A stretch of 64,000 bases of DNA. It comes from JAHZMA01 sp965205905. GTDB taxonomy: Bacteria; Pseudomonadota; Alphaproteobacteria; JABAAW01; JAHZMA01. Positions 8,752-17,387 of this stretch are shown here, piece after piece. The notes beneath the pieces are model-generated. The model was not told the origin of the DNA, ran no database searches, and saw only the letters and a list, made by a program, of their open reading frames with translations. A program made the translations under genes and the position numbers. The stretch is from the NCBI GenBank assembly GCA_965205905.1, contig CBDBHZ010000011.1:124001-188000 (forward strand). Reading direction: 5' to 3'. Within the stretch, counting starts at the first letter, position 1; each line of letters starts with the position of its first letter.

Positions 8752-9306
8752 ATGTCTGACTTTATCATAAATTATGGTGCGTTTACCATTGCTTTTTTTT
8801 CATTACTGGTTTCTATTGGCACGTTTGTTATTGCATGGCGGGCATTGCAAGAATGGAAAAAACAAAAGCGTGTATCAACAGCAGAACAATATGCACAAGC
8901 ATTGCATGAAAGGGCAAAAACCATGCAAGCAAGAACATGCGAGGCTATAATCCAAGATGTGTTAAGCGGTGATTATACAAATGATAAAATTTCAGCATTG
9001 CAAAAGAGTGTACCACAATTGCTTTATATTGAACAAAAATTATTAAGAATAGAATATATTTTTCCTGCTGTCTCCGATGATATAAGAGAGTTTAAACAAG
9101 CTTTAGATGCTTCTGCCGCACAGGTGGATAAGATAATAAAACAATTTCCACACCCCAAATCAACCAATAAACAAAAGCAAGAAGCCATTATCATGCAGTT
9201 GCATGATTTATTTACGAAAAGCGTTGCACAACAGCGCATTGATGCAAGCCATCAGAAAATTAATCTTTATTTAAGCGAGTATATCGCATCGGAATTGAAA
9301 AAATGA
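8752..9306 (+). CDS. Membrane-anchored protein of unknown function in hsd locus, paralogue 2
   Basis: 184 residues, the same length as paralogue 1 and built alike: a membrane segment (about residues 8-30), EWKKQKR at 35-41, a helical body and a terminal YIASELKK. It is clearly diverged in the middle, so the duplication is not recent. Its TGA overlaps the hsdS ATG (ATGA at 9303), so it should be co-translated with the specificity subunit. No catalytic motif is visible. Type I systems normally lack such genes, which makes the pair notable. The family is not recognised. Confidence 0.75.
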   Translation: MSDFIINYGAFTIAFFSLLVSIGTFVIAWRALQEWKKQKRVSTAEQYAQALHERAKTMQARTCEAIIQDVLSGDYTNDKISALQKSVPQLLYIEQKLLRIEYIFPAVSDDIREFKQALDASAAQVDKIIKQFPHPKSTNKQKQEAIIMQLHDLFTKSVAQQRIDASHQKINLYLSEYIASELKK

Positions 9307-10517
9307 CCGCTGATAACACCGCCCATAACACACCACCTTTGCGCTTTGCTGAATTTACGGGTGAGTGGGAAGAGAGACAGCTTAATAAAATTGCTAAACC
9401 AGTTATTGACAGAGCCAAAAATACTGATGGAAATATGCCTCTCACCCTATCTGCGGAGCATGGTATTATTAATCAAAATGATTATTTCGGCAAGCAAATA
9501 GCAGGGCAGAACACCGATAGATATATCAAAATCATTCTAAACGATTTTGTTTATAATGACCGAATTACAAAATATTCAATGTATGGAACTGTTAAAAGGT
9601 TGTCAAAATATCAAGGTGGTATTGTATCACCTATTTATAAATGTTTTCGTTTTGATGAAAGTGAAAATTCTATTTTTTGGCAATGTTACTTTGAATCAGA
9701 TAGCCATGAAGAACATATAAAACCCTTAACTAACGAAGGTGCGCGGGCAGGCAGATATAATATTTCGATTAATAAATTTTTATCTATTCCTGTTTATCGC
9801 CCCACCCTGCCTGAACAGCGTAAAATTGCCGATTGTCTCTCGTCGCTTGACGATGTAATTGATGCAAGCGAGACAAAACTTTCATTGCTACAAAAACATA
9901 AAAAGGGAATGATGCAAAAATTATTTCCTAACAATGATGATGGCGAGACCACTCCCACCCTCCGCTTCCCCGAATTTACGGGTGAATGGCAAGAGAAAGC
10001 ACTAGAAGAGGTTTTAGATTATCAACAACCTACAAACTATATTGTAAATAATACCGAATATAATGATAAATATGATATTCCAGTTTTAACAGCAGGTAAA
10101 ACTTTCATACTTGGTTATACGAATGAAACAAATGGAATATTTAACCAACTGCCTGTTATTATTTTTGATGATTTTACGACAGCTAATAAATTCGTTAATT
10201 TTCCTTTTAAGGTGAAATCATCAGCAATGAAAATATTAACGCCAAAAAATAATGATGTAAATTTGAAATGTGTTTATGAAATAATGCAAGAAATAGATTA
10301 TACTGTTGGTGAGCATAAAAGATACTGGATTTCAGAATATCAACATATCAAAATCCTCCTCCCCACCCTCCCCGAACAGCAGAAAATCGCCGATTGTCTC
10401 TCGTCGCTTGATGATTTGATTGATGCCCAAACCCACGAGATAGCAACATTAAAAGCCCATAAAAAAGGGCTGATGCAACAATTATTCCCAACTCAACAAC
10501 AGGAGCCACCCCAATGA
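9303..10517 (+). CDS. hsdS: Type I restriction-modification specificity subunit
   Basis: 404 residues in two similar halves. Each half starts with LRF-EFTGEW, continues with a variable target-recognition domain, and ends with a conserved helix (LPEQRKIADCLSSLDD near 165-180; LPEQQKIADCLSSLDD near 355-370) and a HKKG-MQ-LFP tail. The two recognition domains set the two halves of the bipartite target. The internal near-repeats could allow domain swapping by recombination. It overlaps the upstream membrane-protein gene and the downstream hsdM by 4 nt each. Confidence 0.96.
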   Translation: MTADNTAHNTPPLRFAEFTGEWEERQLNKIAKPVIDRAKNTDGNMPLTLSAEHGIINQNDYFGKQIAGQNTDRYIKIILNDFVYNDRITKYSMYGTVKRLSKYQGGIVSPIYKCFRFDESENSIFWQCYFESDSHEEHIKPLTNEGARAGRYNISINKFLSIPVYRPTLPEQRKIADCLSSLDDVIDASETKLSLLQKHKKGMMQKLFPNNDDGETTPTLRFPEFTGEWQEKALEEVLDYQQPTNYIVNNTEYNDKYDIPVLTAGKTFILGYTNETNGIFNQLPVIIFDDFTTANKFVNFPFKVKSSAMKILTPKNNDVNLKCVYEIMQEIDYTVGEHKRYWISEYQHIKILLPTLPEQQKIADCLSSLDDLIDAQTHEIATLKAHKKGLMQQLFPTQQQEPPQ

Positions 10518-12154
10518 CCGAACAAGAAAAAGATAAATTAGGCAAAATGTTATGGGCGATTGCCGATAGCTTACGTGGCGCGATGGATGCCAATGATTTT
10601 AAGGATTATATGCTCTCATTTTTGTTTTTGAACTATCTTTCAGCCCATTATGTAAAAACTGCACGCAATGAATTAGGGGCGGATTATGTATATGAAAATG
10701 AAAATAATGACGCAACCACTACCCCGCTTGAACAATGGTATGCTGACAATCCGCAAGATACTGCCCAATTTGAAGAATTGATGCGCCGTAGATTGCATTT
10801 TGTGATTAAGCCACGATATTTATGGAATAGCATTGCCAAACTTGCCCATCACCAAGATGAGGATTTGTTGACTGTTTTAGAAGACGGCTTTAAATATATT
10901 GAAAATGAATCCTTTCAATATCACTTTCAAGGTTTGTTTTCTGAAATCAATCTGAATTCGGAAAAATTAGGCAAAGATTATCCTGCCCGTAACAAAAAAT
11001 TATGCGAGATTATTGGCACAATCAACAAGGGGTTAAGCCAACATTCTAGCGAAACCGACCAATTAGGCGATGCGTATGAATATCTTATCAAAAATTTTGC
11101 TGCAGATTCAGGCAAAAAAGCAGGCGAATTTTACACCCCGCAAGAAATCTCTAGCATTTTATCGCAGATTGTAACGCTAGATAGCCAAGACCCCGCAAAT
11201 GGCAAAAAAGATAAATTGGATAAGGTGCTAGATTTTGCTTGCGGTTCGGGTTCGCTCTTATTAAATATCCGCAAAAATTTAGGTGCGCAAGGTATTGGCA
11301 AAATTTACGGACAAGAAAAAAATGTAACCACTTACAATCTTGCACGCATGAATATGCTATTGCATGGCGTGAAAGATAGCGCGTTTGAAATTTATCACGG
11401 TGATACGCTCAGCAATGAATGGGATATATTGCGTGAAGCAAATCCCTCTAAAAAAGAGAAATTTAATGCGGTGGTGGCGAACCCGCCTTTTAGCTATAGA
11501 TGGCAACCCGATGATATAATTGCTAATGATGTGCGCTTTAAAAGTTATGGCGTTGCGCCTAAATCTGCCGCCGATTTTGCATTTTTACTGCATGGTTTCC
11601 ATTATTTAGATGATGAGGGCGTGATGGCAATTATTCTGCCGCATGGCGTGTTGTTTAGGGGTGGCGCGGAAGAAAGAATCCGCACAAAATTACTGACAGA
11701 AGGCGGTGGCTATATTGATACAGTTATCGGCTTGCCTGCAAATTTATTCTATACCACTGGTATCCCCGTTTGTATTGTGGTGCTAAAAAAATGTAAAAGA
11801 TTTGATGATGTTTTGTTTATAGATGCAAAAGAAGAATATGTGAAAGATAAAAAACAAAATTCGTTAAAAGAAGAGCATATCAAAAAAATTGTTGACTGTT
11901 ATCGATATAGGCAAGAAATAGAATATTTTTCAAAACGGGTTTCAATGGAAAAAATTGAAGCTGAAAATTATAATCTAAATATCTCGCGCTATGTAAGCAC
12001 TGCCAAGCCAGAAGAAGACATTATTTTGCAGGACGTTAATGAAGAACTGATTGCCATAGAGAAAACAATAAAAAAGTCTAAAAACACGCATAATGAATTT
12101 TTGCAAGAGCTAGGATTGCCGTTATTACCGCCTACTACAAAACCCCTTATATAG
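10514..12154 (+). CDS. hsdM: Type I restriction-modification methyltransferase subunit
   Basis: 546 residues. An N-terminal helical HsdM domain is followed by an N6-adenine methyltransferase domain with AGEFYTPQEIS, SAM motif I DFACGSGSLLLN (near 239) and catalytic NPPF (near 322). The C-terminal helix should pack on HsdS. The start overlaps the hsdS stop in ATGA. With HsdS it methylates the target; with HsdR added it restricts. All three subunits appear intact, so the system is predicted to be active. Confidence 0.97.
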   Translation: MTEQEKDKLGKMLWAIADSLRGAMDANDFKDYMLSFLFLNYLSAHYVKTARNELGADYVYENENNDATTTPLEQWYADNPQDTAQFEELMRRRLHFVIKPRYLWNSIAKLAHHQDEDLLTVLEDGFKYIENESFQYHFQGLFSEINLNSEKLGKDYPARNKKLCEIIGTINKGLSQHSSETDQLGDAYEYLIKNFAADSGKKAGEFYTPQEISSILSQIVTLDSQDPANGKKDKLDKVLDFACGSGSLLLNIRKNLGAQGIGKIYGQEKNVTTYNLARMNMLLHGVKDSAFEIYHGDTLSNEWDILREANPSKKEKFNAVVANPPFSYRWQPDDIIANDVRFKSYGVAPKSAADFAFLLHGFHYLDDEGVMAIILPHGVLFRGGAEERIRTKLLTEGGGYIDTVIGLPANLFYTTGIPVCIVVLKKCKRFDDVLFIDAKEEYVKDKKQNSLKEEHIKKIVDCYRYRQEIEYFSKRVSMEKIEAENYNLNISRYVSTAKPEEDIILQDVNEELIAIEKTIKKSKNTHNEFLQELGLPLLPPTTKPLI

Positions 12155-12695
12155 CATGAGAGAAGTATCAATAGAGACAGCATCATCAGTTATATGGCAA
12201 GCATTCTGATGGCAATTATCGCTTTTAATGGCAAGTTTCTTTTTTTTGCCAAAACCCTTATATTCTATAGGGTAAGACTATAACAAGATACTGATAGAAT
12301 ATAGCTTGCAAGCCATAAGCAAGCACATAATCCAATAGGATTTGATGGGGGTATCAAAGGGGTATCAAAGCACTATCATAGGTTTATCATATAATAAGCA
12401 TATCGCAAAAAATCAAACAGTGCAGATAGCAACGGTTATGCCTCCTACAACCCCCCGCCTTAATCGCGATTTTTTGAAACGCGATTTTCACCCCCCATCA
12501 TACAGCTATTATCTAGCGATTATATGGTGATTATCACCCTATTACATAGCTGATAACAAGGTGATTTATAAAGCTATTATGCCAGTAAAAAACATTGCGT
12601 GAGAGGATATGCCTATATATAAAGCCCCCCCATGATGCGATTTTTTGCGTTTTCTTGTAACATCGCGTTCATGTCTCGCATGAGATATTTCGTAT
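12155..12695. other. Gene-free stretch after hsdM
   Basis: No convincing gene. It holds small inverted repeats, for example ACCCTTATA/TATAGGGT near 12260, a GCTTG/CAAGC pair near 12310, and a TGGCAA/TTGCCA pair around a T run near 12230 that could act as a weak terminator for hsdM. The last 60 bases repeat the upstream flank of the first tRNA-Ser gene. Confidence 0.5.
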
Positions 12696-12782
12696 GGATA
12701 GGTGGCCGAGTGGCTGAAGGCGCACGCTTGGAAAGCGTGTAAAGGTTTATCCCTTTCGCGGGTTCGAATCCCGCCCTATCCG
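12696..12782 (+). tRNA. tRNA-Ser(GGA), copy 2
   Basis: Same sequence as the tRNA-Ser at 1775, in the same orientation, with a closely similar upstream flank (TGCGTTTTCTTGTAACATCG and ATATTTCGTATGGATAGG). The two copies bracket the AAA/DUF4276 and hsd modules. Full acceptor pairing and the GGA anticodon are present, so it should be functional. Confidence 0.96.
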
Positions 12783-12783
12783 A

Positions 12784-12951
12784 TTCTGACACGCACTCCT
12801 CCCCTCGTATTGAGCAACAGCGGGGGGCATGGGGGGTCATTTTTGGCGATGGGCTCCGCCCTCATCGCCTATAAAATGTCGCACCCCCCATATATTAATG
12901 TGATGAGGCAGGCTAGATGCTAGTATTGACGAATCTTGAAACACGCACCAT
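12784..12951. repeat. Mosaic intergenic repeat, copy 5
   Basis: Between the second tRNA-Ser and the RNA terminator. It carries ACAGCGGGGGGCATGGGGGG, an interior GATGGGCTCCGCCCTCATCG palindrome, GCACCCCCCATATATTAATG and the GACGAATCTTGAAACACGC module that adjoins every RNA copy. Confidence 0.75.
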
Positions 12952-12985
12952 AAAAAACACCCCTCATCATAGATGATGAGGGGTG
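12952..12985 (-). terminator. Rho-independent terminator of RNA copy 2
   Basis: Inverted repeat CACCCCTCATCAT/ATGATGAGGGGTG, followed in the direction of transcription by TTTTTT (AAAAAA at 12952-12957 on the + strand). Confidence 0.85.
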
Positions 12986-13304
12986 AGTGTATCACGCCGC
13001 TTTTATTATGTATCAACGGTTATCAACCAAATAAGCGTTTTTTCAATACCATTAAGGCATCGAAAAACAGCTACTAGAAAAACTCTAGTAGCTGGGAATT
13101 CACAACCGCTTATAAACGAAAAGCGGCGCGATGCTTTTTGGCATCGAAACGCTTGGACATATAGCACCGCCTCCCAGCCAAGCTGAGATAGGTACACCAT
13201 TGACGCAAATTAAAATGTCATGAAAATCGCGTCAAATCACGGTTGATGCAACCGCGTCTATAAAAGAGGTTGTGAAGCCCCACGCTCGAAACTTTTCAAA
13301 CGAT
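12952..13304 (-). ncRNA. Unrecognised structured RNA, copy 2, with short internal ORF
   Basis: It lies opposite in orientation to copy 1. The hairpins are conserved with compensatory changes: CGGTTG-CAT-CAACCG; TGACGC/GCGTCA; CAGC/GCTG; CGATGC/GCATCG; GCTACTAGA/TCTAGTAGC; and the long-range stem ATCGCGCCGCTTTT with AAAAGCGGCGTGAT. GGGAGGCGG lies just upstream of ATG 13160, which opens MSKRFDAKKHRAAFRL (stop at 13110). The promoter faces away from the RloA-like gene, whose start is only about 90 bp from the promoter. Copies 1 and 2 form an inverted pair around the hsd locus. Confidence 0.65.
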
Positions 13305-13310
13305 GCGGTG

Positions 13311-13339
13311 ATTATATAGGATTAAGGAAAGAAATGCAA
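13311..13339 (-). promoter_or_regulatory. Promoter of structured RNA copy 2
   Basis: On the minus strand: TTGCAT (13339-13334), 17-nt spacer, TATAAT (13316-13311). The boxes are conserved with copies 1 and 3. Confidence 0.8.
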
Positions 13340-13424
13340 CAAATTTATTTTTCTTAAACATTAAATAACTTGATTTTTCTGCATAAAAACTACATAATTA
13401 ACAGATTAAATAAGGAATAAAAAC

Positions 13425-14732
13425 ATGTTAGTAGAATTTTCAGTTACAAATTATAAATCTATTGCCGAAAAACAGACATTATCTCTGGTGGCAGGCACAT
13501 CAGCCAGTAAAGGTAAAAAATTTTCATTCCCCAGTGGCAATAGCTATGCGCCTGCCTTATTGCGTGGCGCGTGTTTGTTTGGTTCAAATGGTTCAGGTAA
13601 AACTACTCTTATCAAGGCGATGGATTTTTTTAAAAAGTTTGTGGTGTCATCTGCCAAAGAGTCGCAGGCGGGTGAAGAAATTGCTGTAACGCCACATTTA
13701 TTTGATGATGAATGGGCAAATTCACCATCTGAATTCGAGATTATTTTTATCCATCAAGGCGCATTATATCAATATGGGTTTGCAGTGGATAAGAATAAAG
13801 TATGGAAAGAATGGCTGTTTAGTCGCCCGAATGATAGTAAGGCACGAATGCGAAGTCTATTTCAGCGAGAATATGATGCGGGAATTTATCACTGGGATAT
13901 TAACGCCACTTTTGTTAAGGGCGAAAAAGAAATCTGGAAAAAATTAACCAGAGATAACGCATTATTTTTAGCGCAAGCTGTGCAACTGAATGCCGGAAAT
14001 GATTTAAAAAATGTATTTGAATGGGTACGACGACATTTTCAACCCATTGGAGATAAAGCGCGTTTTTTAGGCGACCTTACAGCAAAGAAATATTTGGAAA
14101 AAAACAAAAGAGACAAAATTCTTAAACTATTACAAGCAGTTGATATTAGGATTAAAGATTTAGATATTCAAGAGAGGGAAATGGATATTGATGTTTTGCT
14201 TAATAATCTGTCAAATGAATTGAAGGATAACTTTATAAAAAGAATCGGGAATAATAAATTAAAAGGTTACGATATTCAATCAATTCATCAACCGTATGAG
14301 GGAAAGTTTGTTGCACTAGATTTTTCTGAAGAATCTGCTGGCACGCATCAAATTTTTAATCTTGCAGGAATATGGTTTGAATCACTGGAAGATGGCGATA
14401 CTCTGATTATTGATGAATTAGATAATCATTTACACCCTCATGCTTTAGAAATTCTTGTTGGTTTATTTTATAATCATAAGACTAATCCTAACCCTAAAAC
14501 TGCCCAACTAATTTTTACGGGACACGAGACATTAATCATGCAAGCCGATTTTATGCATAGAGATCATATTTGGTTTTTGGAAAAAACTAAAAAAGAAAGC
14601 ACAGAATTTATCCCACTCGCCAGTTTTAAGCCAAGAGATTTTGAAAATTTTCAAAAAGCTTATTTGAGCGGTCGCTATGGTGGTGTGCCTTATGTGAAAG
14701 AATTATTTGATGGCGAAATTGAAACAGCATAA
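13425..14732 (+). CDS. RloA/AbiL-like AAA ATPase, putative anti-phage component
   Basis: 435 residues; ATG preceded by AAGGAA. The start MLVEFSVTNYKSI leads to Walker A FGSNGSGKTTL (near residues 50-60) and later Walker B TLIIDELDNHLHP (near 327-338) with the H-switch FTGHET. This is the AAA_15/AAA_21 type found in RloA and AbiLi. It overlaps the downstream RloB-like gene. RloA/RloB-type pairs are known as abortive-infection or accessory genes in restriction loci. The proposed role is ATP-dependent sensing that controls RloB. Confidence 0.88.
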   Translation: MLVEFSVTNYKSIAEKQTLSLVAGTSASKGKKFSFPSGNSYAPALLRGACLFGSNGSGKTTLIKAMDFFKKFVVSSAKESQAGEEIAVTPHLFDDEWANSPSEFEIIFIHQGALYQYGFAVDKNKVWKEWLFSRPNDSKARMRSLFQREYDAGIYHWDINATFVKGEKEIWKKLTRDNALFLAQAVQLNAGNDLKNVFEWVRRHFQPIGDKARFLGDLTAKKYLEKNKRDKILKLLQAVDIRIKDLDIQEREMDIDVLLNNLSNELKDNFIKRIGNNKLKGYDIQSIHQPYEGKFVALDFSEESAGTHQIFNLAGIWFESLEDGDTLIIDELDNHLHPHALEILVGLFYNHKTNPNPKTAQLIFTGHETLIMQADFMHRDHIWFLEKTKKESTEFIPLASFKPRDFENFQKAYLSGRYGGVPYVKELFDGEIETA

Positions 14733-15429
14733 ATTTTCTAAAAAAATAGAAAACGAAGTAGTCACTGGTTTCGGTCGTGAACCAGCGAATAAAGACGTTA
14801 AAAAAACGGCATTAATTATTTGTGAGGATTCAAAATCTTCACCCGCTTATTTTAGAAAACTGCGTGATGATGTCGGCTTAACTGCTGTTGATGTTAAAAT
14901 TTGTGGTGATGAATTTGCTTCTGCACCAATAAATGTTTTTGAATATGGCAAGGAACAGCTTGCAAAAAAAGACAGCGATTTCGCTTTTTGCTTATTTGTT
15001 TTTGATAGAGACGAGCATCACACATATGATGAAGCAATTCGTAAAATAGAAGGCTTGCAGAGTCAAAAGAACTATAAAGATAAGATAATCATTAAAGCCA
15101 TAACCTCTGTGCCATGTTTTGAATTATGGCTTAAATTACATTACAATGCCTCTAGTAAATCTTACCATCGGACAGGAAATAAAAGTCCCGCGGGTTGCTT
15201 GATACAGGACTTAAAGCAAGAAGATGATTTCAAAGGTTATAATAAAAAAGCAGACTTCCAGTATTCCAAGAAAATTCTTGATAAAACGGATACTGCCATT
15301 GCAAACTCTAAAAAATTGATTGCAAATGGTAAAAATTCTCATTCATCTAAACATCACATCGACCCATCAACATTAATGCATGAATTGGTAGAAATTTTAT
15401 ACGAAATCAAAAAATCATATCAGCAGTAA
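14710..15429 (+). CDS. RloB-like protein, putative effector of the RloA pair
   Basis: 239 residues from ATG 14710 (a TTG lies one codon earlier), overlapping the ATPase gene by 23 nt. It has the RloB family layout: an N-terminal strand with LIICEDSKSSPAYF, a central CLFVFDRDEHH (Asp-x-Asp, near residue 97), and SVPCFELWLKLHYN (near 138-150), the family hallmark. The C-terminus is Lys-rich. The fold is TOPRIM-like, so a nuclease role is plausible but not shown. With the ATPase it forms a complete two-gene unit just outside the second tRNA-Ser. Confidence 0.88.
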   Translation: MAKLKQHKFSKKIENEVVTGFGREPANKDVKKTALIICEDSKSSPAYFRKLRDDVGLTAVDVKICGDEFASAPINVFEYGKEQLAKKDSDFAFCLFVFDRDEHHTYDEAIRKIEGLQSQKNYKDKIIIKAITSVPCFELWLKLHYNASSKSYHRTGNKSPAGCLIQDLKQEDDFKGYNKKADFQYSKKILDKTDTAIANSKKLIANGKNSHSSKHHIDPSTLMHELVEILYEIKKSYQQ

Positions 15430-15447
15430 TTATCACTCAACACAAGG

Positions 15448-15720
15448 GCAGTGCGTGTTTCAAGATTCGTCAATACTAGCATCTAGCCTGCCTCATCACA
15501 TTAATATATGGGGGCTTTGCGGAGTTGGTTATATATTTAAGGGGGGCGCGGAATGGCTTCTCGATGCGCGCTTGTCAAATTTTTGTCCGTAGGACAATTT
15601 GCCAAGCAGACGCCTCTTGCCATTGCCCCCCTTAACAACCCCCCGCCATACTCAATACTCTGGAAGTGCGTATTTCTATTGCGTAATACTCTAGCAGTGG
15701 GGTGAGTTTCAGTTACTCAA
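15448..15720. repeat. Mosaic intergenic repeat, copy 6
   Basis: It begins with the GTGTTTCAAGATTCGTCAA module, without an RNA gene attached. A GGGGGCTTTGCGGA block follows, then the interior TTGTCCGTAGGACAA-type block in the opposite orientation to copy 2, and CCCCTTAACAACCCCCCGCC. It marks the right border of the defence island. No gene is seen in the 15430-15739 gap. Confidence 0.75.
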
Positions 15721-15739
15721 CACAAAAACCGTGTCTATC

Positions 15740-16093
15740 TCACGTTTCTGAGATAATATCAAACCCACCGAAAATCATTCTTTTACCATCAAACGGCATT
15801 GGGTTAACATCTTCTTGCATTCGTGGGTCGGTCATCATTTTTTCCATGCCTGCATCGCGGGTTGCCTTATCGGGCCAAACAATCCATGAGAACGCAACCG
15901 TTTCATCATCTTTTTTGTTAACCGCCATCGGGAACGAGGTTACCTCGCCATCAGGCACATCATCACCCCAACATTCTACAGTTTTCAGCGCGCCAAATTC
16001 CTTAAAAACTTCTGCACAAATTTCTGCATGTTTCACAAATTTTTCTTTATTCTTGGTGGGCACAGCCGCAACAAAACCATCTACATAACTCAT
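15740..16093 (-). CDS. DUF1428 family protein (YbaA-like)
   Basis: 117 residues. It matches the DUF1428 pattern: MSYVDGFVAAVP start, central ECWGDDVPDGEVTSF and FSWIVWPDKATRD, and a C-terminal MPFDGKRMIFGGF. The fold is a ferredoxin-like alpha/beta-barrel dimer. The biochemical role is unknown in the family. It is a single gene, downstream of tRNA-Tyr on the same strand. Confidence 0.9.
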   Translation of the reverse strand: MSYVDGFVAAVPTKNKEKFVKHAEICAEVFKEFGALKTVECWGDDVPDGEVTSFPMAVNKKDDETVAFSWIVWPDKATRDAGMEKMMTDPRMQEDVNPMPFDGKRMIFGGFDIISET

Positions 16094-16139
16094 CTGATAA
16101 TCTTTCTATAACGCGTATTAAAATTTGGGGGAAGAGAAA

Positions 16140-16221
16140 TGGAGGGAGCAGGATTTGAACCTGCGTAGGCATAGCCAACGGATTTACAGTCCGCCCCTTT
16201 TAACCACTCAGGCATCCCTCC
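16140..16221 (-). tRNA. tRNA-Tyr(GTA)
   Basis: A class II tRNA with acceptor GGAGGGA paired to TCCCTCC plus discriminator A, anticodon loop CTGTAAA (GTA), a long variable arm and T arm CAGGTTCGAATCCTG. CCA is not encoded. It follows proB on the same strand. Confidence 0.96.
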
Positions 16222-16268
16222 ATATGATTATGGTTTTACGAGATTATCGTTACAAAAGCAATATATTT

Positions 16269-17387
16269 TTACAATAATGCCAGATTATCGCAATGTAGCA
16301 AAAAATTCGGACCCTTATAGCCAATCAATTTTTCAAACGCATCAGAGTGATGCCCGATAATTTTCACACTATCTTCCGAAGAATAAGCAATCAGCCCGCG
16401 CCCAATTTCAGCCTCTTCACTATCAACAATTTTCACCAACGCGCCCCGCGTAAATTCACCACTCACCTTTATCACCCCCGCCGCCAGCAGACTTTTACCC
16501 TTGCCAAGCGCGGATTTTGCACCATCATCAATCATCACAACGCCTTTCACATCAAGCCCCGTACCAATCCATTGCTTGCGTGCCGTGTTTGGTTTCACAA
16601 TGCTGGCAAACAAAGAATATCGGTTTTCTTGCAACAATGGATGCGCCATGCGCCCATCGATAATCATGGTTTGGCAGCCCCCCATCGTGGCGATTTTTGC
16701 CGCCTCAATCTTGGTAACCATACCGCCCGTGCCATCCTTACCGCTTTTGCTATTTGCCATTTGCATGATTTGCGGCGTTACCTCATCAATCAACGCGATA
16801 TGTTCGGCGTCATCATAAAGACGCGGATTTTGCCGATACAGCCCATCAATATCGCTTAAAATAATCAGCAAATCGGCTTCCATCATCACCGCCACCCTCG
16901 CCGCTAGCCTATCATTATCGCCAAAGCGGATTTCATCAGTCGCCACCGAATCATTTTCGTTAATCAGCGGTATCGCGCCAAATTTCAGCAGTTGCAACAA
17001 TGTGTTACGCGCATTCAAATAATTGCGCCTTTTGGTTTCGGTATCATCATAGGTGAGTAAAATCTGCGCGATGCCAAGCTGATATTGCGCGAAATTTTCG
17101 TGCCATGAATGGCTTAACAAAATTTGCCCTGCCGCCGCGCTTGCCTGTTTTTCGTCTAGTTTCATACCCTGTTTTGGTATATTGATGCCCAATGCGCGCC
17201 GCCCCAAAGCTATCGCGCCCGAACAGACAATCAGAATTTCTTTGCCCTGCTTATGATATTCAGCAATATCCTGCGTAAAATCAGCCAGCCATTGCTGATT
17301 GATATTATCATTCTGTTCATCAATCAGTAAGCCCGACCCTATCTTGACGACAATCCGATTCGCCGATGCGATATGGTTGCTTAGCAC
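16269..17387 (-). CDS. proB: Glutamate 5-kinase
   Basis: 372 residues, the usual length for the two-domain form. The amino-acid kinase domain has VVKIGSGLLID, CSGAIALG, LINENDSVA and DNDRLAARVA. A C-terminal PUA domain begins near residue 280 (LGKGKSLLAAGVIKVSGEF). It phosphorylates glutamate in the first step of proline synthesis. The GTG start directly follows the obgE stop (TAA|GTG), so translation is probably coupled. It sits at the end of the rplU-rpmA-obgE-proB cluster, an order common in alphaproteobacteria. Confidence 0.96.
   Translation of the reverse strand: MLSNHIASANRIVVKIGSGLLIDEQNDNINQQWLADFTQDIAEYHKQGKEILIVCSGAIALGRRALGINIPKQGMKLDEKQASAAAGQILLSHSWHENFAQYQLGIAQILLTYDDTETKRRNYLNARNTLLQLLKFGAIPLINENDSVATDEIRFGDNDRLAARVAVMMEADLLIILSDIDGLYRQNPRLYDDAEHIALIDEVTPQIMQMANSKSGKDGTGGMVTKIEAAKIATMGGCQTMIIDGRMAHPLLQENRYSLFASIVKPNTARKQWIGTGLDVKGVVMIDDGAKSALGKGKSLLAAGVIKVSGEFTRGALVKIVDSEEAEIGRGLIAYSSEDSVKIIGHHSDAFEKLIGYKGPNFLLHCDNLALL

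Noticed and set aside
12342..12530. 62-codon frame after hsdM
   Set aside because: Low-complexity composition, no ribosome-binding site and no recognisable domain.
1775..12782. Calling the segment between the tRNA-Ser genes a prophage or integrative element
   Set aside because: No integrase, excisionase, phage structural or conjugation gene is present; only the duplicated tRNA suggests it.
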